DNA of 64,000 nt from Mycolicibacterium iranicum. GTDB taxonomy: Bacteria; Actinomycetota; Actinomycetes; Mycobacteriales; Mycobacteriaceae. This document shows, piece after piece, positions 28,839-42,015 of this stretch (within the stretch, counting starts at the first letter, position 1; each line of letters opens with the position of its first letter). The notes beneath the pieces are model-generated. The model made no database searches. It had not been told where the DNA came from and saw only the letters and a program-made list of their open reading frames with translations. A program made the position numbers and the translations under genes. Where the stretch lies: NCBI RefSeq assembly GCF_001650495.1, contig NZ_LWCS01000026.1:1-64000 (forward strand), given 5' to 3'.

Positions 28839-29522
28839 GTGAAATCCATGAACGCTCTGGTGAAGGTGCTCGTGTCCGGGCTGGTCCAGGTGCTGTCCAT
28901 CGCGGTGTTGCTGTTCGTGCCGGCGGGCACCGTCGACTACTGGCAGGCGTGGGTCTTCCTCACAGTCTTCGCGTTGTCGGCGTGGGTACCCAGCATCTAC
29001 CTGCAGCTGACCAATCCGGCTGCGCTGCAACGGCGCCTGCGCGGCGGCCCGACCGAAGAGGCCAGACCCGCCCAGAAGATCATCATGGCGGGCCTGTATT
29101 TCTCCCTGGCGGCGATGTGCGTGACCAGCGCCCTGGATCATCGGTTCGGATGGTCGACGATGCCGCCGGCCCTGTGCGTGATCGGCAGTGCACTGGTGGC
29201 GATCGGACTCAGTCTGGTCGTGACCGTGGTGACCCAGAATCACTACGCATCGACCACCGTTCGGGTCGAGCAAGGCCAGAGCGTGGTCTCCACCGGTCTG
29301 TACCGACTGGTGCGCCACCCCATGTACACCGCCAATGTCGTGATGTTGGTGGGCATTCCGTTTGCACTCGGCTCCTACTGGGCGCTCGTACTCGTCCTGC
29401 CCGGTCTGGCCGTGCTCGCATGGCGGATACGCGACGAGGAGAAGCTGCTCGAAGTGGAGCTCGCCGGATACCGCGATTACACCGCGAAGGTCCGCTATCG
29501 CCTGGTGCCGTGCGTCTGGTGA
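28839..29522 (+). CDS. ICMT-like membrane methyltransferase
   Basis: A 227-residue integral membrane protein (GTG 28839, GAGG six bases upstream; an in-frame ATG at 28848 is the alternative). About five transmembrane helices precede the conserved GLYRLVRHPMYTANVVML and the DEEKLLEVELAGYRDYTAKV box of the isoprenylcysteine carboxyl methyltransferase/phospholipid methyltransferase family. It starts 11 bp after the PKS stop, so it is cotranscribed and probably methylates a lipid or carboxylate connected with the product. It is convergent with the NRPS2 end 7 bp away. Confidence 0.8.
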   Translation: MKSMNALVKVLVSGLVQVLSIAVLLFVPAGTVDYWQAWVFLTVFALSAWVPSIYLQLTNPAALQRRLRGGPTEEARPAQKIIMAGLYFSLAAMCVTSALDHRFGWSTMPPALCVIGSALVAIGLSLVVTVVTQNHYASTTVRVEQGQSVVSTGLYRLVRHPMYTANVVMLVGIPFALGSYWALVLVLPGLAVLAWRIRDEEKLLEVELAGYRDYTAKVRYRLVPCVW

Positions 29523-29529
29523 CGCCGCG

Positions 29530-32500
29530 TCATTCGGCCGTCACCACAGGGCTGAGCTGACCCACCGTCGGCGCGTTGAACAGCGTGGTGACGGGCAGTT
29601 CCCTGCCGAAGGCGGTGTTGATCACCGTGACGGCGCGCACCGCCGACAGCGAATCGCCACCGAGATCGAAGAAGGAATGGTTCACGCCGACCCTGTCGAC
29701 GCCGAGCACCCGGGCGAAGATGGCGGCCAGAACCTCTTCGACATGGTTCGCCGGTGCTCGATAGCCGTCGGTGCCGCCCCGCGATTCGGTTGGCACCGGC
29801 GTTGTTTCCGCGTCGGGCAGCAAGCCTGTCGACAGCAACGGCTGTGCGGGGTCGGTGATCATCGCGACAAGTGCCCGCGTGAAGTGTCCGATCAGTTCGG
29901 CGATCGCCGCCTCGTCGAAAACATCCGACCGGTACTGGACGCGGAGGTCGAGTTCGCTGCCGGGGACGGCCTGGATCGTCAACGGGTAGTGGTAGAAGTC
30001 GCGGTTGGTCAGGCCCGTGATGGCCAGTCCGTCCGCGCCGGACAACTTGGCGGCGTCGGTCGGATAGTTCTCGTAGACGAAGACCGTGTCGAACAGCCGC
30101 TGCTGGCCGGTGAGTCGGTGGATGTCGCGCAGTGCCAGATGCTCGTGATCGAGCGTTCGGTTCCGGCTGTTGCACAGCTGGCTCAGCAGATCCGCGGCAG
30201 TGGTGGTCGACGTCATCGTCGCCCGCACTGGCACGGTGTTGATGAAGAGGCCCACCATGGAATCCGCGCCGACGACCTCGTCGGGCCTACCCGCGACGAC
30301 GGCGCCGAAGGCGACGTCGCGCTGACCGGTGTACCAGGACAGGACCTGCGCCCACGCGGCCTGCAGCACCGTGCTGACCGTGGTGTGGTGTGCGCGCGCC
30401 AGCTCTCCGACCGCCCGCGTGGTCTGCTCCGAGAGTCGATGCGATTCCACATTCCTGGGGGCGGGACCCCGCCGGCCGGGTGTGCCGACCAGTGTCGGGG
30501 TGACGAATCCGGCGAGTTCGCCGCGCCAGGCACGGCGCGCAGCCTCGGTGTCTCGCTCGTCGAGCCAGCTGATGAAACGGCGATAGGGCACCGCTGCGGG
30601 TAGCCACTGGCCGTAGTACCCGGCGAACACCTCACCCAACAACACCGGCAGCGACCAGCCGTCCAGCACGATGTGATGGTTGGTCAGAACGAAGCGGTGT
30701 CGATCCGGCGCGGTGCGGATGAGCGCCGCCCGGAACGCACTCTGGTGGGCCAGATCGCAGACCGCGGTCCGCTCTGCGGCGCACAGATGCGTGATGTGGT
30801 CCTCGGCAGCGTCTTCGGTTGCGCTCAGATCGAGGTATTGCCAGGGGACTTCGGGATCGGCGGGAATGATCTGCACCGGCTCGTCGAACTGCCAGCAGAA
30901 GTGCGCCGCGAGGTTCGGGTGGCGTGCGACGACGAGGCGCACCGCCTCGCGTAGCCGATGCCGATCGAGCCGGCCGGTGAGCGCGACGTCCAGCTGTACC
31001 GCATAGACGTCGTCGCCAAAGTGGTGGGCGACTCCGGCATGGAACAGCAGCCCCTCCTGGAGCGCGGTCAGCGGCAGGATGTCGGCCACCGCACGGGTGC
31101 GGCACAGTTCGTCGATCTGATGCTGTACCAGCCGTGCGGGCGCGACGTCGGACGGCGTCAGCCCACCGCCCCCTCCCCGAACGTGCGCGCAGATGCCGGT
31201 GAGAGCGTCGAACCACAGCTCGCTGAGACGGCTCACCTGGGCGTGGTCGAGTGCCGAGGGCGCCCATGTCCATCCCGCCCGCAGCCGCGGTCCGCCGTCC
31301 GTGTCGACGGTGCCTGCGTTGAGTTCGACGGTGTGCATCAACGGCATCGGGATGGCCGCGGCGGCACCCGCGACGGTCCACCCGTCCTGCCGGATCTCCC
31401 AGATGTCGCCCGACACCTCACCGGCTCCGGCGCCCAGACGGCCCAGATAGTTGAATCCGATCGGCGCGTCTGCGCCGTCGAGTTCGGCGTCACCGTTGAG
31501 GTATCGCAGCAGCCCGTAGGTCAGACCGTCCGGCAGGCCGCGCAGCTGCTCCTTGGCGTCTTTGACAGCCGCCCCCAGATCCGCGTCGCCGGCGAGCACC
31601 TGGGCCCAGGTCAGCCCTCCCTGGATCGACAGCGCCACAGGGTATTTCGTTGTGAACCAGCCCACGGTGCGGGACAGATCGACATCGGGAACGAGCTCTT
31701 CTCGACGGCCGTGGCCCTCGGCGTCGATGACGACCGGCGCAGGCCCACCCGCAGTTCCCAGCGTGCCGAAGAACTCGGCGCACGCGAGCGCGAACGCGAT
31801 CAACAGGATGTCGTTGATCCCGGCGTGGAAGGCGGAGGGCACCTCACCCAACAGCAGGCGGGTGGTCTCTACGTCGAGCTCCGCCGACAACGCGCCCGCG
31901 TTGGCGTAGGTGTCTATCGCAGGCTGCACCTGAGGCAGCGGCGTCGGTATCGCCGTGATCTCCCGCCAGGCACCCGTGTGCACGACCACGTTCGGGTCGC
32001 GGGCATACTCCGCCAGACGTGCAGACCACCGGGCGAACGACGTTGCCGGCGCGGGCAGCTCCACCGGCTGGCCGCTACGCAGTTGCGCCCAGGCGAGGTT
32101 GAAGTCCTCCAACAGAATTCGCCAGGACACGCCATCGACGACCAGGTGGTGGGCGATCACAACCAGCTGAGCGTTGACCGGCACCCACAAGGCGCTGACC
32201 ATCTGCCCGGCCGATGGGTTCAACCGTGAGCGGGCCGCGACGACCTCGTCGTCGGTGAGCACGTCGACGGTGCGCAGGCAAGTCCGCGCATCCACAGCGC
32301 CGGCCTCGGGCACCTCCAGTGCCCAGTGCCGATCCACCCGCATCCGTAGCGCCCCGTGGCGATCCAGCACGGCCTGCAGTATCGCGACGACGTCGGCTTC
32401 GGTAGCGCCGATCGGTGCCTGCACCACCACGGTTTGATTGAACTGATCCACGGGACCCGGCACGCCCTGCAGCCAGCGAATGATCGGTGTGGCGAGCACC

Positions 32501-35500
32501 GTGCCGACACCCTCGTCGGTCTCGGTCTCGGAGTTGGTGGCGACTCGCGCGACGCGGGCCAGTCGGGCGACGCTCTGTTCGACGAACACATCGCGCGGCC
32601 GGCAGAGGACGCCGGCAGCACGTGCCCGCGCCACCACCTGCATCGACAGGATGCTGTCGCCGCCGAGCTCAAAGAAGGACTCGTCGACTCCGACACGTCC
32701 GAGCCCGAGCACGTGAGCGTAGATGTCGGCCAGTATCTCCTCCACCGCATCCGAAGGTGCTCGATAGGAGTCGGCGTCCTGGTACTCCGGTGCGGGCAAC
32801 GCTCGCTTGTCGAGCTTGCCGTTGACGGTCAGCGGAATCGCGTCCACCACGACCACCGCGGCCGGGATCATGTAGTCGGGCAATCGATCCGCAAGCTCGG
32901 CGCGCAGCAGGGCGGGGTCGGCGGCCCCGGTGACGTAACCGACCAGGCGCTTGTCTCCGGGGCGGTCCTCGCGGACGATGACCTCTGCCTGCGCGATGCC
33001 GTCCAGTCCCGCCAAGGCCGATTGCACCTCGCCGAGTTCGATGCGGTAGCCGCGGATCTTGACCTGTTCGTCGGAGCGACCCATGTACCGGAGCTCGCCG
33101 TCGGCGCCCCAGCACATCACGTCGCCCGTGCGGTACATGCGCTCGCCGGGCTTCCCGAAAGGGCACGCCACGAACCGCGATGCGCTCAGCCCGGGCCTGC
33201 CGATGTAGCCACACGCCAAACCAGCACCGGCGACGTACAGTTCACCGACCACACCCGGCGCCACAGGGCGCAGCGAACTGTCGAGTACGAAGAAGCCGAG
33301 GTGAGCCAGCGGCACGCCGATCGGGCTCACGGAGTTGGCGACGTCGTCCGGAAAAATCTCCCGGAAGGACGCATGCACCGTCGTCTCCGTGATGCCGTAC
33401 ATGTTGATCAGACGCGGCGCGGTGGGGTGCGCCTCCAGCCACGGTGCAAGGCGGTGCGGTTCGAGAGCTTCACCGCCGAACACGACGGCGTCGAGGCTGA
33501 GTCGCCGCCCGTGCTCGGGCTGCAGCGCATCAGCCGCCTGAAGCGCGTAGAAGGCCGACGGAGTCTGGCTCAGCACGGTCACCTGCTCGGCGGCCAGCAA
33601 CGCGTGGAAGTCGTCCGGTGCGCGGACCGCGTGGTCGGGCACCACGACCACCCGGCCCCCGTAGAGCAGTGCGCCCCAGATCTCCCACACCGAATAGTCG
33701 AACGCCAGCGAATGGCACTGTGTCCACACCTGATCGGCCAGGCCCATGTCCGCATCCAGCGTCCGGAGCAGCCGGGTCACGTTGCGATGCGGGATCGCAA
33801 CACCCTTGGGTGTTCCCGTCGTGCCCGAGGTGTAGATGATGTAGGCGATCTGATCGGCATCGGGGGCAGGCAACGCGGTGCTCGGCCCTTCGTGGACAGT
33901 GGGATCGTCACGATCGATGATGATCAGCTCGCGACCGACCAGACGTTCGGAGAGTTCTGCCGTGGTCATCACCGCGACCGGCGCGGCATCGGTGAGGACG
34001 AAATCCATCCGCGCCGCCGGGACGGCCGGGTCGATGGGGACGTAGGCCGCACCGGTTTTCACGATGGCCAGGACGGTGACCAGAGCTTCGGCGGTTCGGG
34101 GCAGTAGCAGCGCCACGTGCTGACCCGCCTGTACACCCCGGGCGATCAGCAAGTGTGCCAGGCGGTTCGAGGCCTCGTCGAGCTCACGGTAGGACCATGA
34201 CCGCTGCCCGCAGGTGATCGCCGTCGCGTCGGGCGTGCGTGCGACCTGCACGGCGAAGGCCGCCGGAATCGACTGCGGCACAGCTTCCTGCCGTGTCAGA
34301 GCGGCCCGATTTCCCCATCGGTCCAGGCGTGTGTGCTCGGTTTCGTCGAGGACATCCAGCGACGACAAGCGCAATGCGGGATCGGCGGCCACGGCCGTCA
34401 ACACGCGTCGCAGGCGGTCGATCAGCGTCTCGATTGTTGTCGGGTCGAACACATCGGTGCGGAACTCCACGAACCCGCGGATACCTGCGGGATCACCGGC
34501 GGCGCTGGTGCGTTCGGCCAGCGAGAACGACAGATCCATGCGTGCGGCCCCGGTGTCCACCGGCATCTGCGTGACGTCGAGATCGCCCAGCGACAGGCCG
34601 CCGGTGGACGGGTCGTCTGCGGCATCGGCAGGCAGATTCTGCCAGGCGAGCATCACCTGCACCAGCGGGTGATGGGTCAGCGACCGGGTGGGTTTGAGCC
34701 GCTCGACGACGACCTCGAAGGGCACATCCTGATGCTCGTAGGCGGCCAGGCTGCGTGTGCGGACCTGGTCCAGCACCTCGGCGACACTGGGATCTCCGGC
34801 CAGGTCCAGCCGCAGCACCAGCGTGTTCACGAAGAAGCCGACCAGTCCGTCGAGCGCCGGGTCGCGTCGTCCGGCGATCGGGAAACCCACCGCCACATCT
34901 GAACTCGCGCTCAGCTTGGACAGCAGCATCCCCAGGGCCGCCTGAATCACCATGAAGCTCGTCGCACCGTGCTCGCGCGCCACCCGGGCGACCTGACACC
35001 CCAGCTCGGCCGGCCAGTCGACGACCACGGTGGCACCCCGTTGATCAGCGACCTGCGGGTAGGGGCGATCGGTGGGCAGCGCCAGCCGCTCCGGCATCCC
35101 GGCCAGCGCCCGCTCCCAGTAGGCCAACTGCGCGGCGATCCTGCTTGCGCCGTCGGCGAGCTCACCGAACTGCGCGCGCTGCCACAGGGTGTAATCGACG
35201 TACTGCACCGGCAGTTCGGCCCAGTCGGGCGCCCTGCCCGCGCTCCGGCTTGCATACGCGATTCCCAGGTCGGCCACCAGCGGGCCGATCGACCAGCCGT
35301 CCGCGGCGATGTGGTGCACCACCGCCACCCACACGTGGTCGTCGTCGCCGATCCGGAAAAGCCGCGACCGCAGAGGGATCTCGGTGGCCAGGTCGAAGCT
35401 CTGCACCGCCGTCTCCTCGACCGCGCGTTGCCACTGATCGGCCGGCCATTCGGTGGCATCGACAGTCTGCCAACCGAAATCCGCGTTCTCGGGCTCGATC

Positions 35501-38500
35501 ACGAGCTGTTGCGGTATTCCGTCGGGTGCGGCAAAGAGGGTGCGCAGGCTTTCGTGCCTGCCGACCACATCGGACAGCGCGGCGCCCAACATCTGGGCGT
35601 CGAGCTCACCGCGCAGCCGCAGCGCCACGGCCAGGTTGTATACCGGTGACGGGCCCTGCAGCTGGTCGACGAACCACAGTCGGCTCTGGGCGAAGGACAA
35701 CGGGATCACCGTGGGCCGAACCTGAGGCACCAGTGGCTCGAGCAGACCCTCTGCCGTGCCGATACGCGGCGCCAGTTGTGCGACCGTCGGCGCTTCGAAC
35801 ACTGTCCGCACTGCCAGCGAAGCCCCCATACCGGAGTTGACCGCGGCGATCAGGCGCATGGCCGACAGCGAGTCCCCGCCGAGGTCGAAGAACGAGTCGT
35901 CGACGCCCACCCGTTCCACACCGAGCACCTGGGCGAAGATGCCTGCCAGCACCTCCTCAGTGAGAGTGGTTGGTGCACGGTAGTTCTCGATATCCAGATA
36001 GTCAGGTGCCGGCAGCGCGTTCCTGTCGAGTTTGCCGCTGACCGTCAATGGGATCGCCTCGATCGCCAGCACCGCTGCAGGCACCATGTAGGCCGGCAGC
36101 CGCTCGGTCAGGGTGGCTCGGACCTTGGCGGGATCGGCTGTGCCGGTGATGTAGCCCACCAGGCGAGGATCGCCGGGGCGGTCCTCGCGCGCCATCACGA
36201 CGGCGTGTTCGACGCCGTCGACACTCGCCAGCACAGCCTGGACCTCACCGGGCTCGATGCGGTATCCGCGGATCTTGACCTGCTCATCGGCGCGACCCAC
36301 GTACTGCAGCTGTCCGTCGGCACGCCACCGCACCAGATCCCCGGTGCGGTACATGCGTTGTCCTGCAGCACCGTACGGACAGGCCACGAATCGCGACGAC
36401 GTCAAGCCGCCCCGGCCGATGTAGCCCATGCCCACTCCCCGCCCCGCGACGTAGAGCTCCCCGACGACTCCTTCGGGAACCGGACTCAGTCGGTCGTCGA
36501 GGACGAACAGAGCCACGGTCGGTGGCGGCGCACCGATGGGGACGTCCGATCCCACCGTCAGGGGAGCGCTCATCGAGGCGTACACGGTGATCTCGGTGGG
36601 ACCGTAAGCATTGATCACGACCCGCCCCGGGGCCCACTGCTGCACCACCTCAGGCGGGCAGGCTTCGCCGCCGAGTAACAACGCCACGGACTCCAACCCT
36701 GCCGGGTGCAGTGCCGCCACCGCCGACGGGGTCTGGGTCAGGACATTGACTCCCTCGTCGACCATCAGGGCGTGGAACTCGTCCGGTGCTCGGACGACCT
36801 CGTCGGGCACCACCACCAGGCGACCACCGCCGAGCAGGGCAGCCCAGATCTCCCACACCGAGAAGTCGAAGGCATACGAGTGGCACTGCGTCCACACCTG
36901 TTGTTCGGGAAGCCCTTTCGGCGGTGAGTCGCCCACGTGAGCCAGGTTGCGATGGGTGAGGGCGACACCTTTGGGTGTGCCGGTGGTGCCCGACGTGTAG
37001 ATCAGGTAGGCGATGTCGTCGGCTGACGGGGCAGGCGGCGCCGTGACGGGTTTTGTCCCTAGTGCCGTGGCGACCGATGGTTCGGTCACGTCGATGACAA
37101 TCAGAGGATGGTCGTCGACGCGCGATCGCAAGCCCGCCGTGGTGACGACGGCGACGGGCGTCGCGTCGGTCATCATGAACGCGATGCGGGAATCCGGCAG
37201 TGCGGGATCGATCGCCAGGTACGCGGCGCCGGTCTTGAGTACTGCAAGCATGGCCACGACGGCCTGCGCGGAACGTTCCAGCAGCAGTGCCACGCAGGTG
37301 CCCGCGTTGACCCCGCGGTCGACAAGCAGATGCGCGAGTCTATTTGCGGCCTCGTCGAGTTCGCGGTAGGTCACCGAGGCGCCGTCGAAGCGGATCGCGA
37401 CGGCGTCGGGTGCGGCGGCGACCAGGGCGGCGAGGCGCTGCGGGATCGACGTAGGCGACGGTTCGGGAGCGGTCAGCACCGCTCGGTTGCCAATCGCGTC
37501 GAGGCGGGCGCGCTCGACGTCGTCGAGCAGTGTCACTGACGAGAGACGCTGAGCCGGGTGAGAGGTCATCGCGACCAGCACGCGCCGCAGACGCTCGATG
37601 AGAGTCTCGATCGTTGCGGCATCGTAGACGTCGGTGCGGAACTCCACCGCTCCCCCGATCCCGGTGGGATCTCCGGCCCGGGTCCAGCGTTCGTTCAGCG
37701 AGAACGCCAGATCCACGCGGGAGGTCTCGGTGTCGAGCGGAATCTGGCTGATCTGCAAATCCCCGAGCGCCATCACGATCTGATCGCTGGCCTCCGCAGG
37801 CAGGTTGCGCCAGTCCAGCATCACCTGGACAAGCGGGTGATGGGTCAGTGACCGCGTGGGGCTGAGGCGATCGACGACCACCTCGAAGGGCACGTCCTGG
37901 TGTTCGTAGGCTGCCAGCGAACGCCGGCGCACCTGGGCGAGCACCTCGGCGACGGTGGGATCGCCGCCCAGATCGACCCGCAGCACCAAGGTGTTGACGA
38001 AGAAACCGACCAGATCGTCGAGGGCGGGGTCGCGGCGTCCGCCGATCGGGAAGCCCACCGCTACATCCGAGGTCGCACTGAGTTTCGACAACAGCACTGC
38101 CAGGGCAGCCTGGACGATCATGAAGCTGGTGGCGTTGTGTTCGCGGGCCACTCGGGCGATTTGCTGCTGCAACTCGGTGGGCCAGTGGAACACGATGCTT
38201 GCGCCGCGCTGATCAGCGACGGGCGGGTACGGCCGGTCGGTCGGCAGCTGCAGTCGTTCGGGCATCCCCGCCAGCACATCGCGCCAATAAGCCAGCTGTG
38301 CCGCGATCAGGCTGTCATCGTCGTTGAGATCGCCGAACTGGGCCCGTTGCCAGAGCGTGTAGTCGACATACTGCACCGGCAGATCGGCCCACATGGGCTC
38401 CAGCCCTGCGAGCCGGCACAGGTAGGCCACACCGAGATCCTGCACCAGAGGGCCCACGGACAGGCCGTCGGCGGCGATGTGGTGGGCCACCGCGACCACC

Positions 38501-41500
38501 ACGTGGTCGTCGTCGCTGACCCTGAAAAGCTTTGCCTGCATCGGTATCTCGGCCGACAGATCGAACGGGTGGCGCGCGATGCCGCCGACAGCCTCGAGCA
38601 GCCGGCTTTCCGACCAGCCGGTCGCGTCGATGGTCTCCCAACCGAAATCGGCGTCCGCGGCGGGCACGACGATCTGCTGGGGTACTCCCCCCGGCGCAGA
38701 GAAACGGGTACGCAAGCTTTCGTGGCGACCGACGACATCGGCCAGCGCTGCACCCAACACGGCGACGTTGAGCTGCCCGTGCAGCCGCAGGGCCACCGGC
38801 ATGTTGTACGTCGGCGAGGGACCCTGCAGCTGATCGAGGAACCACAGCCGGTTCTGTGAAAACGACAGCGGCACTACCGAGGGCCGATCCATCGGCTGCA
38901 GCGGAGCCAGGCCGTGTTCGTCTGCGCCGATGCGGGGAGCCAGCTGCGCCACAGTGGGCGACTCGAACAGCGCCCGCACCGAAAGTCCGGCGCCCAGGCC
39001 GGTGTTGACCGCCGCGACCAGGCGCATCGCCGACAGTGAGTCGCCACCGAGGTCGAAGAACGAATCGTCGACCCCGACGCGCTCCACGTCCAGGACGCGG
39101 GCGTAGATGCCGGCGAGGATCTCCTCGACGGCGGTGGCCGGGGCGCGGTAGCTGTCGGCGTCCTGGTACTCGGGCGTAGGCAGAGCCCGCCTGTCAAGCT
39201 TGCCGTTGACCGTCAGGGGCAGCGCGTCGACCACAATGATCGCTGTGGGAACCATGTACTCGGGCAGACGTTCTGCCAATGCGTCGCGTAGCGGACCGGG
39301 ATCGGCGGTACCGGTGAAATAGCCGACCAGACGCTTGTCACCGGGCCTGTCCTCGCGCGCGATCACCACGGCTTGGTCGACGCCGTCGAGTTCGGCCAGC
39401 ACCGCCCGGACCTCCCCCAACTCGATGCGGTACCCGCGGATCTTGACCTGTTCGTCGGCACGCCCGACATAGCGCAGCTCGCCGTCGGCGCCCCACCACA
39501 CGAGATCGCCTGTGCGGTACATGCGTTCGCCGGTGCCGCCGAAAGGACACGCGACGAACCTCGACGACGAAAGTCCCGGGCGCCGCCAATAGCCCAGGCC
39601 GGCTTGCCGACCGGCTACATACAGGTCGCCGATGACGCCGGACGGCACCGGCCGCAACCACTGGTCCAACACGAAGAACGCCAGGTCAGCCAGTGGTCCG
39701 CCCACCGGGCTGACGTCGTTGGCGGCATCGTGTTCGATGATCTCCCGAAACGATGCGTGCACCGTCGTCTCGGTGGTGCCGTAGAGGTTCAGCAGTCGCG
39801 GCGATCGCGGATGGTTGTCCAGCCATGTGCGAAGGCGTTGGGGCTCAAGGGCTTCGCCGGCGAAGATCACCGCCTTCAGCTTCAGCTGCCGTCCGATTTC
39901 GGGGTTGAGCGCATCGGCGGTTTGCATCGCGTAGAAACCCGACGGTGTTTGGCTCAGCACCGTGACCTGCTCGGCGGCCAGCAGCGCGTGAAAGTCTTCC
40001 GGCGCGCGTGCCACCGACTCGGGCACGACCACCAGGCGGCCGCCATAGAGGAGCGCACCCCACATTTCGCACACCGAGACGTCGAACGCCAGCGAGTGCC
40101 ACTGGGACCAGACGTGCCCCGCCAGAGCGAACTTGTCGTCCATCGCCCTGAGCAGCTGCGTCACGTTGTCGTGGGTGATCGCCACACCTTTGGGAACACC
40201 GGTGGTTCCCGAGGTGTAGATCAGGTAGGCGATATCGCCGGGTTCCGGGCCTGCTGGTGCGGTGATCGGAAAGCTCTGAGCCGCAGGTTCATCGATCTCG
40301 GGGGCGTCAAGGATGAGCAGATCCTGCTCGGGGAGCCGGCCGGCCAGCGTGGGGGTGGTGATGGCGGCGGTCGGTGCCGCGTCGCCCAGGACCAGCTGCA
40401 TGCGCGCTGCCGGAGCCGACGGGTCGATCGGCACGTACGCCGCCCCGGTCTTGAGCACCGCCAGGATCGACACGATCGCTTCGGCCGACCGTGGCAGCAA
40501 CAGCGCCACTCGATGGCCCGGCCCGATCCCGCTGTCGGCCAACAGGTGTGCGAAGCGGGTGGTGGAGTCGTCGAGTTCGCGGTAGCTCCAGCAACGCCCC
40601 CCGCATGTGAGCGCCTGCGAATCGGGAGTGCGCGCCACCTGCGCGGAGAACAATGACGGTATCGACACCGGAGCGGGCGCCGGGTGGGTCAGCACCGCCC
40701 GATTGCTCCACCGGTCGAGCCGCGCCTTCTCCACGGAGTCGAGCAGGTCGATGGACGACAGCGACCGGGTGGGGTCCGCTGTCATGGCCACCAGCACCGA
40801 CGTGAAGCGCTCGACCAGCGTGGCGATGCTCTCGGCCGTGAACACGTCGGTGTCGTATTCGACCCGCAGTCGCAATTCGTTGCCTGGCACCGCCTGAACT
40901 GCCAGGGGGTAGTGGTTGTATTCGCGGTGTGAGAAGTCGGTGACTGTCAGACCGTCGTCACCGGACAGTTTCGCGGGGTCTACCGGATAGTTCTCGTAGA
41001 CGAAGAACGTGTCGAAGAGGTGGTCCTGGCCGGTGATCCGGTGCATCTCGCTCAGTGCGAGGTGCTGATGGTCCAGCGTCGTGGTGTAGCTGCTCTGTAG
41101 CTGGCCCAGGAGGTCCGTGGTGGTCGTCGCGGCAGTGATGGTCGCCCGCACAGGAAGGGTGTTGATCAGCAAGCCCACCATCGCGTCGGCTCCGAAAACC
41201 TCGGCGGGACGTCCCGAGACGGTCGTTCCGAACGCGACGTCGTCATGGCCGGTCAGCGAAACCAACAACTGAGCCCAAGCGGCGTGCAGCACCGTACTGA
41301 CGGTGGTGAGGCAGGAGCGGGCCAACTCGCTGATCGCCGCCGTAGTCTGCCCGGGAATCAGGAACGGCGCCACCTCTCGTCGACCGGGTTGCGACTGTCC
41401 CGGGGGCCCGACCAACGTCGGGGTCTCGAAGCCGGCAAGCACCTCCGCCCACGCCGCGCGGGCGGCATCGACGTCGCGGGCGGCCAGCCAGCTGACGAAT

Positions 41501-42015
41501 CTGCGGTACGGCACGGGCGGCGGGAGGCGGCGGCCGTAGTAGCTGGCGAACAACTCCCCCAACAGAATCGGCAACGACCAGCCGTCGAGGACAATGTGGT
41601 GATCGGTCAGCACGAAGAGGTGCGTGTCGACACCGGTGCGCAGTAGCGCGGCCCGGAAGGCGGGTTGGTCGGCGAGATCGCAGACGGCGATGCGTTCCTC
41701 GGCGCACACCGATTCGATCTGTGCGGTGACGTCGATGCCGGACTCGGCGAGGTCGGCATACCGCCACGGCGCGACAGGATCGGCGGGGATGACCTGCACG
41801 GGCTCGGCGAACTGTTGTGAGAAGCGGGCGGCCAGGTTGGGGTGCCGGGTCACCACGGTCTGCACCGCGTCGCGCAACCGATCGGGGTCGAGGGGTCCGC
41901 TCAGGGTGATGTAGAGCTGTACGGCATAGACGTCGTCGCTGTCGTTCGCGGTATTGGCGAGGAACAGCAGACCCTGCTGCAAGGACGTCAGGGGCAGGAC
42001 ATCAGCTATCCGCAT
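29530..42015 (-). CDS. NRPS2: C-A-T-C-A-T-C-A-T-E-C-T
   Basis: A 4161-residue nonribosomal peptide synthetase. C1 residues about 1-430 (HHIVLDGWS); A1 455-950; T1 near Ser 990; C2 1040-1475; A2 1490-1985; T2 near 2053; C3 2105-2540; A3 2560-3050; T3 near 3120 (GGDSILS); E 3150-3590 ([23 protein letters not shown]); C4 3620-4050; T4 near 4122. Pocket codes read by eye: A1 DVCSIALVHK, A2 DFWTLGAVYK, A3 DYWSVGMVHK (Thr-like). C1 and C4 are alike and both follow an E domain, as expected for D-residue-accepting C domains. There is no A domain for T4 and no thioesterase or reductase. The start overlaps the NRPS1 end by 14 bp. Confidence 0.93.
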   Translation of the reverse strand: MRIADVLPLTSLQQGLLFLANTANDSDDVYAVQLYITLSGPLDPDRLRDAVQTVVTRHPNLAARFSQQFAEPVQVIPADPVAPWRYADLAESGIDVTAQIESVCAEERIAVCDLADQPAFRAALLRTGVDTHLFVLTDHHIVLDGWSLPILLGELFASYYGRRLPPPVPYRRFVSWLAARDVDAARAAWAEVLAGFETPTLVGPPGQSQPGRREVAPFLIPGQTTAAISELARSCLTTVSTVLHAAWAQLLVSLTGHDDVAFGTTVSGRPAEVFGADAMVGLLINTLPVRATITAATTTTDLLGQLQSSYTTTLDHQHLALSEMHRITGQDHLFDTFFVYENYPVDPAKLSGDDGLTVTDFSHREYNHYPLAVQAVPGNELRLRVEYDTDVFTAESIATLVERFTSVLVAMTADPTRSLSSIDLLDSVEKARLDRWSNRAVLTHPAPAPVSIPSLFSAQVARTPDSQALTCGGRCWSYRELDDSTTRFAHLLADSGIGPGHRVALLLPRSAEAIVSILAVLKTGAAYVPIDPSAPAARMQLVLGDAAPTAAITTPTLAGRLPEQDLLILDAPEIDEPAAQSFPITAPAGPEPGDIAYLIYTSGTTGVPKGVAITHDNVTQLLRAMDDKFALAGHVWSQWHSLAFDVSVCEMWGALLYGGRLVVVPESVARAPEDFHALLAAEQVTVLSQTPSGFYAMQTADALNPEIGRQLKLKAVIFAGEALEPQRLRTWLDNHPRSPRLLNLYGTTETTVHASFREIIEHDAANDVSPVGGPLADLAFFVLDQWLRPVPSGVIGDLYVAGRQAGLGYWRRPGLSSSRFVACPFGGTGERMYRTGDLVWWGADGELRYVGRADEQVKIRGYRIELGEVRAVLAELDGVDQAVVIAREDRPGDKRLVGYFTGTADPGPLRDALAERLPEYMVPTAIIVVDALPLTVNGKLDRRALPTPEYQDADSYRAPATAVEEILAGIYARVLDVERVGVDDSFFDLGGDSLSAMRLVAAVNTGLGAGLSVRALFESPTVAQLAPRIGADEHGLAPLQPMDRPSVVPLSFSQNRLWFLDQLQGPSPTYNMPVALRLHGQLNVAVLGAALADVVGRHESLRTRFSAPGGVPQQIVVPAADADFGWETIDATGWSESRLLEAVGGIARHPFDLSAEIPMQAKLFRVSDDDHVVVAVAHHIAADGLSVGPLVQDLGVAYLCRLAGLEPMWADLPVQYVDYTLWQRAQFGDLNDDDSLIAAQLAYWRDVLAGMPERLQLPTDRPYPPVADQRGASIVFHWPTELQQQIARVAREHNATSFMIVQAALAVLLSKLSATSDVAVGFPIGGRRDPALDDLVGFFVNTLVLRVDLGGDPTVAEVLAQVRRRSLAAYEHQDVPFEVVVDRLSPTRSLTHHPLVQVMLDWRNLPAEASDQIVMALGDLQISQIPLDTETSRVDLAFSLNERWTRAGDPTGIGGAVEFRTDVYDAATIETLIERLRRVLVAMTSHPAQRLSSVTLLDDVERARLDAIGNRAVLTAPEPSPTSIPQRLAALVAAAPDAVAIRFDGASVTYRELDEAANRLAHLLVDRGVNAGTCVALLLERSAQAVVAMLAVLKTGAAYLAIDPALPDSRIAFMMTDATPVAVVTTAGLRSRVDDHPLIVIDVTEPSVATALGTKPVTAPPAPSADDIAYLIYTSGTTGTPKGVALTHRNLAHVGDSPPKGLPEQQVWTQCHSYAFDFSVWEIWAALLGGGRLVVVPDEVVRAPDEFHALMVDEGVNVLTQTPSAVAALHPAGLESVALLLGGEACPPEVVQQWAPGRVVINAYGPTEITVYASMSAPLTVGSDVPIGAPPPTVALFVLDDRLSPVPEGVVGELYVAGRGVGMGYIGRGGLTSSRFVACPYGAAGQRMYRTGDLVRWRADGQLQYVGRADEQVKIRGYRIEPGEVQAVLASVDGVEHAVVMAREDRPGDPRLVGYITGTADPAKVRATLTERLPAYMVPAAVLAIEAIPLTVSGKLDRNALPAPDYLDIENYRAPTTLTEEVLAGIFAQVLGVERVGVDDSFFDLGGDSLSAMRLIAAVNSGMGASLAVRTVFEAPTVAQLAPRIGTAEGLLEPLVPQVRPTVIPLSFAQSRLWFVDQLQGPSPVYNLAVALRLRGELDAQMLGAALSDVVGRHESLRTLFAAPDGIPQQLVIEPENADFGWQTVDATEWPADQWQRAVEETAVQSFDLATEIPLRSRLFRIGDDDHVWVAVVHHIAADGWSIGPLVADLGIAYASRSAGRAPDWAELPVQYVDYTLWQRAQFGELADGASRIAAQLAYWERALAGMPERLALPTDRPYPQVADQRGATVVVDWPAELGCQVARVAREHGATSFMVIQAALGMLLSKLSASSDVAVGFPIAGRRDPALDGLVGFFVNTLVLRLDLAGDPSVAEVLDQVRTRSLAAYEHQDVPFEVVVERLKPTRSLTHHPLVQVMLAWQNLPADAADDPSTGGLSLGDLDVTQMPVDTGAARMDLSFSLAERTSAAGDPAGIRGFVEFRTDVFDPTTIETLIDRLRRVLTAVAADPALRLSSLDVLDETEHTRLDRWGNRAALTRQEAVPQSIPAAFAVQVARTPDATAITCGQRSWSYRELDEASNRLAHLLIARGVQAGQHVALLLPRTAEALVTVLAIVKTGAAYVPIDPAVPAARMDFVLTDAAPVAVMTTAELSERLVGRELIIIDRDDPTVHEGPSTALPAPDADQIAYIIYTSGTTGTPKGVAIPHRNVTRLLRTLDADMGLADQVWTQCHSLAFDYSVWEIWGALLYGGRVVVVPDHAVRAPDDFHALLAAEQVTVLSQTPSAFYALQAADALQPEHGRRLSLDAVVFGGEALEPHRLAPWLEAHPTAPRLINMYGITETTVHASFREIFPDDVANSVSPIGVPLAHLGFFVLDSSLRPVAPGVVGELYVAGAGLACGYIGRPGLSASRFVACPFGKPGERMYRTGDVMCWGADGELRYMGRSDEQVKIRGYRIELGEVQSALAGLDGIAQAEVIVREDRPGDKRLVGYVTGAADPALLRAELADRLPDYMIPAAVVVVDAIPLTVNGKLDKRALPAPEYQDADSYRAPSDAVEEILADIYAHVLGLGRVGVDESFFELGGDSILSMQVVARARAAGVLCRPRDVFVEQSVARLARVARVATNSETETDEGVGTVLATPIIRWLQGVPGPVDQFNQTVVVQAPIGATEADVVAILQAVLDRHGALRMRVDRHWALEVPEAGAVDARTCLRTVDVLTDDEVVAARSRLNPSAGQMVSALWVPVNAQLVVIAHHLVVDGVSWRILLEDFNLAWAQLRSGQPVELPAPATSFARWSARLAEYARDPNVVVHTGAWREITAIPTPLPQVQPAIDTYANAGALSAELDVETTRLLLGEVPSAFHAGINDILLIAFALACAEFFGTLGTAGGPAPVVIDAEGHGRREELVPDVDLSRTVGWFTTKYPVALSIQGGLTWAQVLAGDADLGAAVKDAKEQLRGLPDGLTYGLLRYLNGDAELDGADAPIGFNYLGRLGAGAGEVSGDIWEIRQDGWTVAGAAAAIPMPLMHTVELNAGTVDTDGGPRLRAGWTWAPSALDHAQVSRLSELWFDALTGICAHVRGGGGGLTPSDVAPARLVQHQIDELCRTRAVADILPLTALQEGLLFHAGVAHHFGDDVYAVQLDVALTGRLDRHRLREAVRLVVARHPNLAAHFCWQFDEPVQIIPADPEVPWQYLDLSATEDAAEDHITHLCAAERTAVCDLAHQSAFRAALIRTAPDRHRFVLTNHHIVLDGWSLPVLLGEVFAGYYGQWLPAAVPYRRFISWLDERDTEAARRAWRGELAGFVTPTLVGTPGRRGPAPRNVESHRLSEQTTRAVGELARAHHTTVSTVLQAAWAQVLSWYTGQRDVAFGAVVAGRPDEVVGADSMVGLFINTVPVRATMTSTTTAADLLSQLCNSRNRTLDHEHLALRDIHRLTGQQRLFDTVFVYENYPTDAAKLSGADGLAITGLTNRDFYHYPLTIQAVPGSELDLRVQYRSDVFDEAAIAELIGHFTRALVAMITDPAQPLLSTGLLPDAETTPVPTESRGGTDGYRAPANHVEEVLAAIFARVLGVDRVGVNHSFFDLGGDSLSAVRAVTVINTAFGRELPVTTLFNAPTVGQLSPVVTAE

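Noticed and set aside
32356..34107. 583-residue open frame on the plus strand inside NRPS2
   Set aside because: It is an antisense shadow of the NRPS2 coding strand in very GC-rich DNA and shows no domain; its composition is Arg/His/Asp-rich.
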